Part shown: positions 46,368 to 55,274 of the stretch, in pieces | Layout of the letters: each line of letters opens with the position of its first letter | Position numbering within the stretch: the first letter of the stretch is position 1 | Source of the DNA: Verrucomicrobiota bacterium | GTDB taxonomy: Bacteria > Verrucomicrobiota > Verrucomicrobiia > Opitutales > Opitutaceae | Direction: 5' to 3' | NCBI GenBank assembly: GCA_016721945.1 | Contig: JADKHC010000008.1 | Location: forward strand, 62,001-126,000 | Length of the DNA stretch: 64,000 nucleotides | Notes under the pieces: generated by a model | What the model was told of the DNA's origin: nothing | Database searches by the model: none | What the model saw: only the letters and a program-made list of their open reading frames with translations | Program-made: the position numbers and the translations under genes

Positions 46368-46973
46368 TTAATATTGCGCGGTTGAGAGGCCTCGATTCTT
46401 GAGATTCGTGACAATACTGGAAATAGCAGCGTTGGTCGTGGCATATCCGTCGTGCATCAATGCGTTTCCGCCAGCCTGCAAGCTGTTGCACGCCGATACG
46501 ATGGACCATGTGCTAGCACCATTCCAATCCTTTGTATCAACGTTGGGCATGACAATTGTCAGGCCAAGCGCCGAGCACGCCGACCGGATGGTGGAGTTGA
46601 CCTCAAGGTAGGGCGGGCGGAAATACCTGGGCGTGCCGCCTCCTGCATTCCTGATGGCGTCCTGGCATTTTTTGAGGTCGTTATATACCTGTGCATATGT
46701 CCAGGTGAGCATATGCGAGTGCGAGTAGCTATGGTTCTGAATGCTGAAGCCTGCACTTTTGATAGCATTAAATGCCGCCATGTTTCCGCTGATCCTGTTT
46801 CCCCAAACGAAGAAGGTGGCTTTGGCTCCTGCGGCCTTGAGCTTACTAATCAAAGTTGTGGTGTTGCCTGATGGGCCATCATCAAAAGCAAGGTAAACGG
46901 AACCTGCAGCTTTCATACCGCAACATGTTGCAATCAGGCATGCGATAAGCAGAAATAGCTTATAATTTCTCAT
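46368..46973 (-). CDS. CE4 polysaccharide deacetylase, likely acetyl xylan esterase
   Basis: A 201-residue secreted NodB-fold enzyme. The signal peptide is MRNYKLFLLIACLIATCCGMKA. The metal triad is D32 in AFDDGP plus H81 and H85 in NHSYSH; the catalytic base is D31. RPPY (R119 onward) and the C-terminal His in LMHDG (H174) complete the active site. The sequence GGGTPRYFRPPYLEVNST and VDTKDWNGAS resembles the CE4 domain of Streptomyces acetyl xylan esterases from memory. Chitin or peptidoglycan deacetylase activity is possible, but the nearby GH11 xylanase favours xylan. Confidence 0.9.
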   Translation of the reverse strand: MRNYKLFLLIACLIATCCGMKAAGSVYLAFDDGPSGNTTTLISKLKAAGAKATFFVWGNRISGNMAAFNAIKSAGFSIQNHSYSHSHMLTWTYAQVYNDLKKCQDAIRNAGGGTPRYFRPPYLEVNSTIRSACSALGLTIVMPNVDTKDWNGASTWSIVSACNSLQAGGNALMHDGYATTNAAISSIVTNLKNRGLSTAQY

Positions 46974-47265
46974 AACAATACTGTGTTTTGGGGTTGGGGT
47001 TTGTCTATCTCCAGCGAAGGACGGACGTTATCGCGTCCAGAATCATGCATAGGAGCAGAAAACCTTTCTATTTCAATAAAGCGAAGGTTCAGGCTTTAGT
47101 ATATCCTTGGTTATACTACAATGTGAATTGTCGCACAACTTGCTGTTTAATATAAATATTTGTACCCGAATACACCTAGATTAACATCGCAGAATAGCTT
47201 TGCTAAAAACGTGCATGAAGTGCATCCGTGGGGCGCGACCCATAAGCTGTCACAAAGTACAATGA
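46974..47265. other. AT-rich divergent intergenic region
   Basis: No gene is supported. The stretch separates the CE4 gene (minus) from the sensor kinase (plus). It is markedly AT-rich around 47100-47165 (taatataaatatttg) and so is a plausible promoter region for one or both genes. The kinase frame is closed by a TGA at 47263-47265. Confidence 0.5.
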
Positions 47266-47412
47266 TCGCTGTTCCACCCCATCTGTCCCTCTCGTCAGGA
47301 AACATCTCGTTACGTTGTCCTGAACGACAATGCCTGGATCGATCTTATCGAAAAACAGGAACACGGCGACACACCAATACAGGTCGCTCTCGATGTATCA
47401 TCAGTCGGGGCG

Positions 47413-50205
47413 GTGTACTATTATGGAGCAGTCGGCTCCTGGGGAGCGCTCGAGCCTCGACCCGACGGAAAGCTGCACCCAAATTCGTTATGCACGGCCA
47501 ATCCCCCTCCTTGGGTAAGGGGAACTAATTTCGACCACATTCTGCCTGTAAATGGAGGCGCATACTTCGCGGGCACGAACGGCGTTGTGTATTGGAATCG
47601 GCGCTCCCGGACGTGCCATTTTTATGAAATCGCTAACACCTCGCTATTCTCAATTGGAGATAAAGCATATGTCCACTCCCGCAGTGAGGGCATTCTTGCG
47701 ATCGAGGCCGACACGCTATCGCCGATCAAGACAGCAGGACTAACATTTTTGCCCGGCGAAGCAGTCGAACAGGCGGCACGGCTCGATATAGATCGGGTTG
47801 TTCTAGCCACCACTTACAATCGCATGATGGTTTTCGATGGTTCAACGCTTGCCCCTTGGGCGTCGGATGCGCCGTGGGCCACTACGATACCATGGTCTTC
47901 AGACTCCGAGAATGCCTTGGCTGAAAAAATCACCGCCATAGAACGTTTAGAAGGAAGTGAGATAGCCGTGGCCGTTCGCAAAAAGGGTCTATTTATTCTT
48001 TCGAAAAACGGCAAATTACTACGCTCACTAACAAGCCCCGAGTATGAGGATATTAACGATGTCGCGGCGCGAGAACCGGGTATTCTTTGGATATCCACTT
48101 ATCGCGGGATAGAAAAAGTCTATTATGGAAGCCCGGTCTCCATTGTTGACCAGAGGATAAACGTAGTAGGCAATTGGCCGCTGGTGGTGAACCGAGGCGC
48201 CAAAACGCTGATCGCCGCGAGCGGGCAATTATACGAACCAGCCGCTACACCCCAGACAAATGCGACGATCACATTTCGCCCTGTACCAGGATTAGGATCG
48301 AACTGGGCTCAGACCATAGCAGCAAGTGGCACAACTCTCATTGTTGGTAACAACCAAGGAGCTTTTGCGGTGAAAGAAGGTCAGCCACACGAGCAAATTC
48401 TTCACAATATAGAGGTCGAAAAACTAGCCATGCTCACGCCTGACATTTGTCTCGCCATCGGGAGTAAGCAGATAACTGCACTGCGCAATGAAAACGGACA
48501 TTGGGTGGAAGGTTTTGATAGAATTCCTGGATACGGCTTCGCGTATTTAACATATAGAGCAAAGAACTCTGTGTGGATAGAATACGGTGTGAACAGAGTG
48601 GCACGCATCTCGATACAAGCGGGCAAACTTCATTCCCAAATCATCGAGAATTTTCCATGGAAGGATCCTCGCTGGGTAAACATTGGGATTATTGACAATC
48701 TCGTGGTGCTCACCGGCCCCTTAAACGGAAGGGCGTTTTTCGACGAAGATACAGAGACTTTTTGTGATGCTCCGATTATTAAAAGCGTACTCCAGGAATC
48801 ACCCTACTGGATTTCGCGCGTTGCCCAAGACAACACAGGGACCATCTGGGGATCACACGAACAAGGCGTCGTAAGATTCATCAAATCGGAGAATGGCTAT
48901 ACTTGTGACCGCACCACCATGGAGCTCATTCGCGACCGGCACCCCAGTGTACAAGTCGTCAACGGGAGCGACGTCTGGCTATCTACGGGCACGGTCTTAT
49001 ATCATGTCGACAGTAATTCCCAATATACAAAGCCCGCAGAGGCACACCCGGTGTTGGCGTCAGTAAACGATGTACGGACTGGTATACAGATTTTTGGCCC
49101 AGAACAGGAGGCATCTCTATGCCGGATTCCTTATTCGCAAAACAGCCTTAGTTTTCGCTTCTTTGCCGGAAGTTACAGGCTGCAAATCCCGACATATGAA
49201 TTTCGGATGCATGAGAAGTCCAGCAATTGGGCTGTATTGGGTTCCGATTCGTTATTAACCCTGCCAAACTTAAGGGAGGGTTCGTATCAGTTTGAGGTCA
49301 GGCTTGCGGATTCACGAGGCCCCGTGGGCATACCGCTAACCATTATATTCGAAATCACCCCGCCTTGGTATCGAACTTGGCTGGCCCTTTTTGCCTACAT
49401 TACGACAGGTGCCGCCGCCATCGCTGGTCTTGTGGCCTGGTTCGGTTATAGGGCACGTTTGCGAACCACGACCCTTGAAAAGCTCGTTGGCGAGCGTACG
49501 GAGGCATTGCGCCTCACTATGGAAAAACTGCACGAGGAGACTCGAAATGCTGCCACGCTTGAGGAGCGAGGCCGTTTGGCAAACGAGATCCACGACAGTG
49601 TCCAGCAAGGGTTAAGCGGCCTGATTTTGCAGTTGGATTCCACGCTCAAGTTCTCCGCTTTGGACAAAGAAACCCGGTCTCGCATCGACGTGGCGCGGAA
49701 AATGGTGGCCTTCACTCGCGAGGAAGTGCGTCACGCGTTGTGGGACATGGAGTCAACGCTCCTCGAGCACACTGAGCTTGGCGACGCCCTAAACCGTATG
49801 AGCATGGTGGTTAGTTCGGGTACAGCTCAAATCGACATCCAGGTTAGTGGAGAACCCGCTCTGCTTACCCAGTCAACCAAACACCATCTTCTGCGTATTG
49901 CCCAGGAAGCCATGACAAACGCCGTGCGATACAGCAAGGCGGAGAGGATTCGGGTCGAACTCGCCTGCAATGAGGACCTCGTCTCCCTTTCTGTAATCGA
50001 TAACGGGATAGGTTTTCAGATAGACTCAGCGCCAACCTATGGGATGGGACATTTCGGCCTGCGGAGCATTCGCACCCGCGCCGGTAAAATCGGCGGAGAT
50101 CTAAAAATCCACAGCGAGCCGAACCATGGCACATCAGTAATCGTTACCGTCCCGACAACCCGCTCTTTAACTACCCCACCCAATGCAGACTCCAAACAAG
50201 GATAA
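47413..50205 (+). CDS. beta-propeller sensor histidine kinase (Y_Y_Y, HisKA_3), 5' end unclear
   Basis: A 930-residue kinase from the first canonical start (GTG 47413). Residues 1-580 form a propeller-like sensor (repeats such as ILWISTYRGIEKVYYGS and TIWGSHEQGVVRF). A Y_Y_Y domain follows (~590-650, NLREGSYQFEVRLADSRG), then one TM helix (~655-680), a coiled coil, HisKA_3 with the phospho-His near 727 in ANEIHDSVQQGLSG, and a HATPase (NAVRYSKAERI, NGIGF). The frame stays open for 49 codons upstream, to 47266, without ATG/GTG/TTG. No signal peptide is visible although the propeller should be periplasmic, so the annotated start is probably wrong or the gene is 5'-damaged. It overlaps the regulator gene by 23 bases. 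Confidence 0.85.
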   Translation: MYYYGAVGSWGALEPRPDGKLHPNSLCTANPPPWVRGTNFDHILPVNGGAYFAGTNGVVYWNRRSRTCHFYEIANTSLFSIGDKAYVHSRSEGILAIEADTLSPIKTAGLTFLPGEAVEQAARLDIDRVVLATTYNRMMVFDGSTLAPWASDAPWATTIPWSSDSENALAEKITAIERLEGSEIAVAVRKKGLFILSKNGKLLRSLTSPEYEDINDVAAREPGILWISTYRGIEKVYYGSPVSIVDQRINVVGNWPLVVNRGAKTLIAASGQLYEPAATPQTNATITFRPVPGLGSNWAQTIAASGTTLIVGNNQGAFAVKEGQPHEQILHNIEVEKLAMLTPDICLAIGSKQITALRNENGHWVEGFDRIPGYGFAYLTYRAKNSVWIEYGVNRVARISIQAGKLHSQIIENFPWKDPRWVNIGIIDNLVVLTGPLNGRAFFDEDTETFCDAPIIKSVLQESPYWISRVAQDNTGTIWGSHEQGVVRFIKSENGYTCDRTTMELIRDRHPSVQVVNGSDVWLSTGTVLYHVDSNSQYTKPAEAHPVLASVNDVRTGIQIFGPEQEASLCRIPYSQNSLSFRFFAGSYRLQIPTYEFRMHEKSSNWAVLGSDSLLTLPNLREGSYQFEVRLADSRGPVGIPLTIIFEITPPWYRTWLALFAYITTGAAAIAGLVAWFGYRARLRTTTLEKLVGERTEALRLTMEKLHEETRNAATLEERGRLANEIHDSVQQGLSGLILQLDSTLKFSALDKETRSRIDVARKMVAFTREEVRHALWDMESTLLEHTELGDALNRMSMVVSSGTAQIDIQVSGEPALLTQSTKHHLLRIAQEAMTNAVRYSKAERIRVELACNEDLVSLSVIDNGIGFQIDSAPTYGMGHFGLRSIRTRAGKIGGDLKIHSEPNHGTSVIVTVPTTRSLTTPPNADSKQG

Positions 50206-50821
50206 GAAAATCCGGATCATGCTGGTTGACGATCATATCGTCATGCGCATGGGCCTATCCACGGCCGCAAATAGCGAACCCGACATGGAAGTGGTGGCGG
50301 AGGCCGATAACGGCGAGGACGCCGTGACGGCGTTTCAAGCTCACCTACCCGATGTCGTCGTGCTCGATCTTCGAATGCCAAAAAAAGGCGGTCTGGAAAC
50401 CATTCAATCGCTTCGGCAGATATCAAGTGCAGCTCGTATTCTCGTCTTCAGTAACTACGCGAGTGGCGACGAGGTATATCTGGCATTCAAAGCGGGTGCA
50501 CTCGGTTTCGTCGTAAAGGACATGTCGCTCGATCACTTGCTGGAAGCAATACGCAAGGTACACGAAGGGAGCCTATATTTTCCGCCGGAAGTATCGATGC
50601 GAATGAACGGCCGCGTTGTCTCCCATCTCTCTCCAAGAGAGGCTGAGGTGCTTTCATGTGTCGCGAAAGGTCTGAGCAATAAGGAAATTGGCGCCAGACT
50701 CAACGTTGTAGAGGGCACTATAAAGTTACATGTTAATAGTATATTGGCGAAGCTCGGCGTTTCAGACCGCACCCAGGCCATTCTCGCGGCCGTGAAGCGC
50801 GGCATTATCCAGATCGAGTGA
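50183..50821 (+). CDS. NarL/LuxR-family response regulator
   Basis: A 212-residue DNA-binding regulator. The receiver domain has the acidic pair DD (residues 16-17) and phospho-acceptor D62 in VVVLDLRMP, with the conserved Lys in GFVVKDMS. The C-terminal LuxR helix-turn-helix (~148-205) has LSPREAEVLSCVAKGLSNKE and LHVNSILAKLGVSDRTQA. It overlaps the upstream kinase gene, making a cognate pair. The nearest plausible targets are the CE4/xylanase genes, by proximity only. Confidence 0.94.
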   Translation: MQTPNKDKKIRIMLVDDHIVMRMGLSTAANSEPDMEVVAEADNGEDAVTAFQAHLPDVVVLDLRMPKKGGLETIQSLRQISSAARILVFSNYASGDEVYLAFKAGALGFVVKDMSLDHLLEAIRKVHEGSLYFPPEVSMRMNGRVVSHLSPREAEVLSCVAKGLSNKEIGARLNVVEGTIKLHVNSILAKLGVSDRTQAILAAVKRGIIQIE

Positions 50822-50876
50822 TAGGTTATAGCGGTTTCAGTTAGACTGTAGCCGTTCGAGGTAGGGCGCGCCCGCT

Positions 50877-53800
50877 CTAGCACGGTCCGGAATGGAGATT
50901 CCGGCCGACGGCCTTCGCCAAGGTGGCGATATTATATGGTTTTGATAAAACATCACGGACACCCGCCGCACGGACTTTCGTCGGGGTGATGCCTTCGCTA
51001 TTACCACTCGCAAGCACTACCGGCAGGTCGGCTCGCAAGTCGCGGATGTGCTGCGCAAACTCAAGTCCACTCATGCTGGGCATCGTCTGATCGGTGATCA
51101 CGAGTTGAAAAGTATTTGGCTCACGTTTCAAGCGGGCCAGCGCCTCCAGTACTTTGGTTTCACCTTCCGCCGCGTATCCGAGCATACACAAGGTGCGTAC
51201 GCCGATTCGCACGAGGGACTCCTCGTCGTCCACTAATAAGATGCGCTCGTCGTGTCCTCGGGGATGGGCGCCCGACTCGTTATCGCCTTTTGCAACGGGC
51301 GCAGCCGCGAGGGCCGGGAAGTATATCTCGAACGTGGTGCCACGCCCCACTTCACTGATCAACCGAATCGTCCCACGGTGGTTGTGTACGATGCCATGCA
51401 CTACAGAAAGGCCGAGTCCGGTGCCTTCGCCGGGGCCTTTCGTGGTGAAAAATGGTTCAAACGCCCGCTTCTGCGTCGCTGCATCCATGCCGCAGCCGGT
51501 ATCCGAAATACTCAGGCGCACGAAGGAATTATGACTATCGCCAGGCAAGTCGAGTGCGAGCGGTTCATCCACCATGCACGCTTCGAGACGAATACTTAAC
51601 TTCCCCGGCTTGTCTCGCATCGCATGCCAGGCATTAGTGCCAAGATTCATCACGACTTGATGCAGCTGAGTGGGGTTGCCTTGTATCGCTGGTAACTGTT
51701 GCGCCAAATACACGTCGAATTCGATCGAGCTGGGAATCGAGGCACGCAGGAGCCTGGCTACCTCGGTTACGACCGTCCGCAGCTGAAGCGGAACCATGGT
51801 CGGCTTGTCGGACCGGCTAAAAGCGAGGATTTGACGAACCAGCTCAGCAGCCCTAAGCGCGGCGCGGTTAATCTCGTTGAGATAGTCGAGCAGCTCAGTG
51901 TTACCCGTAGCCGCTTCGTGCGCCAGCGAGGTGTATCCTGTGATGCCGGCCAGAATGTTATTGAAATCGTGAGCGATGCCCCCGGCCAGCGTGCCGATGG
52001 CTTCCAACTTCTGAGACTGGAATAATTGCGCCTCGAGCTTGGCCTTGGCTTCGTCGGCCAGACGGCGCTCGGTGATGTCGCGATTGATCGTGAGGACGGA
52101 TTGGACTCGTCCGTCTGCATCGAACTCGGGATAACCACGCCAGTGACTTACCTTCGGGACTTTGCCTACGGTCAGTTCAAGCTCCGCTTCAATGGGTTTC
52201 CCACTATCAAAAATCCTGCGAACGAGCGCTTCTCTCTCCTGCGCTTGTTCCTGAGGAAGGCCAATATCGCGCAATGATTTTCCAATAAACTCCTCCGGCT
52301 TCATCGGACTGAATTGGCTGACGGCTGAGTTGATAAAAAGGTAACGCACATCCCGGTCGAACCGCGCGATGACATCCGGCGTATGCTCGACCAGCTCTTG
52401 ATAACGCGCACTGCTTTCGGTGAGCTCGCGCGTGCGTTCCTTAACCAAGTGTTCGAGACGAACATTCTCGCGACGTTCCAATTTCGTCAAAAGCGCCACC
52501 ACAAGCAGAACAAAACCAAAGAGGGAAAGGACGTAGACAACGTAGGCCGTTGTCGTGCGGTGCCACGGAGGCCGAATGGAAAAGGAAACCGCGGCCTCCT
52601 CACCCACGGCCGTATCGGCCCGCGGTCTGACATGAAGAATATAATTTCCCTCCTTCAACCGGTTAAACACGGCCGAGCCCGAGCTGCCGACCGAGACCCA
52701 CGAGGAGGACGAGCCCTCAAGTTTGACCTCGAAGTTTACCGGCGCGGCGAATTTATTTCCGCTTAAGACAAAGTGAACGATCAGCGAGTTTTCTGAAAAA
52801 TCGAGCGGCGGGATCTCTTGTTCGAAGTTGAATAATGAGCGGTCGCTGTTGGTTAGAGTGATGTGGGTAATCAGAGCGCGCAAAGGCATCGGCTCAGAAA
52901 CGGGCATCGCCGGATCGTAGCGGGCCAGCCGGTACTGCGCATGCATCCATACCACTCCATTGCTCTCGAAAGTGTAGTAATAAGGCTGAAATCCGAGCGG
53001 CACAATCAACGGCGTGGCGCTCCACTGGCCGTCCTTTCTTTCAAACACACGCACCGCGCCATCGACCGTCGCCCAGAGGCGGCCTTTAGCATCCAATCCA
53101 GGTCGGCCAAAGATGCTCGTGATCCCGGGTAATTGATTTACAAAAGCTTTGTCGGGCACAAAGCGCTGGAGCGAATCGTCGAAGCGAAAAATCTTGTCTG
53201 AAAAATTGAAATGAACGGTCCCATCAAGTTCAAAGATTTGGGGCCAGCTCTCAGGCAAACCGTCCTGCTTGGAAAACGTTTTGGCCGTCGGCTTGCCCTG
53301 CTCGCATTGGATGCGCGCAATTTGGCCGATACCCTGCTCCAACCAAATACGCCCTTGGGCATCCTTAACGGGCTTGTTGTATGCATTTCCCAAATACGGC
53401 ACAGGAATGCGCTCGGCAATGGCGACCGCGCCATTAACCAGTTGCAACCAACCTATCTCGTTGAGGGCGGAGTAAAGCCACCGGCCGTTGACAGGAACGG
53501 GGTCGATGATGCGCAGATGATTGATCGTCGGTGCAAACGCCACCCAGCCGGATTCCGCGCGGTAAAACGCCCCCCCTTCCGTGCCCGCCACAGGCAGACC
53601 GGTCGCGCCAGAAAAAGAGTCAACGAAGAGTCGGGCCGGACCGTCGCGCTCCAGTTGTAGTAACCGACCATCGGCATCGTAATTGCCCCTGTAGGTTTTC
53701 CCATCGGCCAGCAACCAGAGCCGCCCATTAAGCCTGAACGGATACGCCGTCGTGATGCCTGCGCCAATCCGCGGTTCAAAATGTGAAACACAGGAGGGAA

Positions 53801-54851
53801 ACTCGATGTGCAATATGCCGCCATCCATGAGTCCCCAGATGCCCCCACCCGAAACCGGGACTAACCGTTTAACCCGGGCGAGGCGCTGGTCCAGCGAGCG
53901 GTCCAGCGTTTGGACCGTGCGCCCATCGCGGCTAAAGAAAACGATTCCATAGTTATCGACCGCCGCCGCAAAAAAACCGCCATCAGTGGTGCATAGATCG
54001 TTGATCCGGGCACCGCTGTCCAGCACCCTATCGGCAGGAAAATTACGTGCAGTCTGCCCATCAAACAGCTGCAAACCGAGTCCGTAGGTGCCGACCAAAG
54101 CAAAAGCCCTGTCGAATGGTTGGGCACAGGTGATAGCCGAGAACGCGCCCTCTGCTTTGACTGGTGTCATGCGACCATGACTAAATTTGGTCAGAGCCCC
54201 GTTGGAGCGATCGCTTAGATAGCGCGCGTCACCCTGGTGAAAAATACTTTCGTAGGAATTTGCATGCCCGGCAAGAGTGGCGGTTCCCCCTGGACGCCAC
54301 GAAACGATGGGGCCGGTCAACGAGTGCCAATACCACTCGCCGCCCGCTTCCGTGACAATCGATTCAGTCAAGCTCAGTTTGGGCGTCGCGCCAGGAGACG
54401 ACCAGAACGAAACCAAAACCAGTCGCCAGAAACCATCGCTGCCAAATTCGACCCGTGCCGCACCGTCCGCTGTGCCGACGTAAATGCAGCCATCGCGATC
54501 GACCACCGCACCGAGACCCGCCACTGATAAATCCGTCGGTGACTGCCGGAATACTTCCCAACGGACTCCGTCACCCAGTGCCAACTGCCGGGCAGCGACC
54601 ACCAATATTCGCCCATCGGGCATCAACCGAATATCCGTGGGCGGCGAATCCAGTCCCATGGACTCCGATCCCAATACCTTGAAAGCGGGAATGCCTGCCT
54701 CGACCAAATCAGGACTAACATGGTCAATTTTGTGGTTCTGAGCCCGCAGATTCTGAGAGACAAAAAGAACTGCTACCAGAGCCAGGATTAAAGGCTTTAG
54801 ACGATGCAGAATCCTAGTATTGCGTTCGGAAAATGCTGGAATTGAAGGCAT
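50877..54851 (-). CDS. giant hybrid sensor kinase: propeller, Y_Y_Y, PAS, kinase, receiver
   Basis: A 1324-residue HTCS-like protein. After a signal/anchor helix (LKPLILALVAVLFVSQNLRA) comes a long propeller sensor (~40-690), a Y_Y_Y domain (NRLKEGNYILHVRP) and a TM helix (~770-795). Then a PAS domain (FDRDVRYLFINSAVSQFSP), HisKA with the phospho-His near 961 in GGIAHDFNN, a HATPase (TGCGMDAATQKRAFEPFFTT; GEGTGLGLSVVHGIV), and a C-terminal receiver (RILLVDDEESLV, D near 1251 in VITDQTMP). There is no DNA-binding output, unlike classical HTCS. The ATG at 54851 is preferred over an upstream TTG. It is convergent with the LuxR gene. It likely senses a periplasmic glycan, by family analogy. Confidence 0.9.
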   Translation of the reverse strand: MPSIPAFSERNTRILHRLKPLILALVAVLFVSQNLRAQNHKIDHVSPDLVEAGIPAFKVLGSESMGLDSPPTDIRLMPDGRILVVAARQLALGDGVRWEVFRQSPTDLSVAGLGAVVDRDGCIYVGTADGAARVEFGSDGFWRLVLVSFWSSPGATPKLSLTESIVTEAGGEWYWHSLTGPIVSWRPGGTATLAGHANSYESIFHQGDARYLSDRSNGALTKFSHGRMTPVKAEGAFSAITCAQPFDRAFALVGTYGLGLQLFDGQTARNFPADRVLDSGARINDLCTTDGGFFAAAVDNYGIVFFSRDGRTVQTLDRSLDQRLARVKRLVPVSGGGIWGLMDGGILHIEFPSCVSHFEPRIGAGITTAYPFRLNGRLWLLADGKTYRGNYDADGRLLQLERDGPARLFVDSFSGATGLPVAGTEGGAFYRAESGWVAFAPTINHLRIIDPVPVNGRWLYSALNEIGWLQLVNGAVAIAERIPVPYLGNAYNKPVKDAQGRIWLEQGIGQIARIQCEQGKPTAKTFSKQDGLPESWPQIFELDGTVHFNFSDKIFRFDDSLQRFVPDKAFVNQLPGITSIFGRPGLDAKGRLWATVDGAVRVFERKDGQWSATPLIVPLGFQPYYYTFESNGVVWMHAQYRLARYDPAMPVSEPMPLRALITHITLTNSDRSLFNFEQEIPPLDFSENSLIVHFVLSGNKFAAPVNFEVKLEGSSSSWVSVGSSGSAVFNRLKEGNYILHVRPRADTAVGEEAAVSFSIRPPWHRTTTAYVVYVLSLFGFVLLVVALLTKLERRENVRLEHLVKERTRELTESSARYQELVEHTPDVIARFDRDVRYLFINSAVSQFSPMKPEEFIGKSLRDIGLPQEQAQEREALVRRIFDSGKPIEAELELTVGKVPKVSHWRGYPEFDADGRVQSVLTINRDITERRLADEAKAKLEAQLFQSQKLEAIGTLAGGIAHDFNNILAGITGYTSLAHEAATGNTELLDYLNEINRAALRAAELVRQILAFSRSDKPTMVPLQLRTVVTEVARLLRASIPSSIEFDVYLAQQLPAIQGNPTQLHQVVMNLGTNAWHAMRDKPGKLSIRLEACMVDEPLALDLPGDSHNSFVRLSISDTGCGMDAATQKRAFEPFFTTKGPGEGTGLGLSVVHGIVHNHRGTIRLISEVGRGTTFEIYFPALAAAPVAKGDNESGAHPRGHDERILLVDDEESLVRIGVRTLCMLGYAAEGETKVLEALARLKREPNTFQLVITDQTMPSMSGLEFAQHIRDLRADLPVVLASGNSEGITPTKVRAAGVRDVLSKPYNIATLAKAVGRNLHSGPC

Positions 54852-54966
54852 GGGGTATTCCGGCAATATTCGCTACATTGTGCAGCGAGGAATATGAAAG
54901 TAAACTCGTCGAGGAGGATATAACCTGCAAGGAAAGAACGCTCCATCTCGTGTTGGCTAAATCGGC

Positions 54967-55136
54967 TTTAAATACCAGCCCGGAGCTTCTTCACATTGAA
55001 CAGAAGATAACAAAGGAAACGAAGGCCTGCAGGTACTTCCTTAATCTCTTCGATACCTTCGTTTTCTTCTGTAAAATTCTGGGGGATTCGAACCACCCTA
55101 TAAATTTCAGTATAAAAGCTTCGGGCGTTTGCTAAA
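54967..55136 (-). repeat. family A dispersed hairpin element, copy 4 (inverted)
   Basis: Inverted copy of the element at 5744: it contains ttgaacagaagataacaaag, ttttcttctgtaaaattctg and tcagtataaaagcttcggg. It lies upstream of the giant hybrid kinase gene and downstream of the next operon. Confidence 0.85.
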
Positions 55137-55188
55137 AGCCAGTCGAGGAAGCGCTGTATGCGAATCTGACGGAGCAGCGTGCATGGGC

Positions 55189-55265
55189 GGGGCCCGATGT
55201 CCCCATAAGGCTTGATCGAAGCCGCTCCCAAACCAGCCCGTTAGAGACAACGGGCTCCACCCTCG
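55189..55265 (+). repeat. family E dispersed ~78-bp repeat, copy 2
   Basis: Reads ggcccgatgtccccataagg, then cttgatcgaagccgctccca, and ends acgggctccaccctcg. It matches the reverse complement of 42475-42554 with scattered differences. It ends just before the stop of the REC-PAS hybrid kinase gene. Confidence 0.75.
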
Positions 55266-55274
55266 CTTGCATCG

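Noticed and set aside
47160..47528. A 122-codon frame overlapping the start of the propeller kinase
   Set aside because: It is in another frame, has no domain, and its sequence is Arg/Ser/Thr-rich; it was checked as a source of the missing signal peptide and has none.
54833..55135. A small frame with an EQKITKETKAC peptide, similar to frames at 5627-5989 and 28604-28807
   Set aside because: The shared peptide comes from family A repeat copies, not from a conserved gene.
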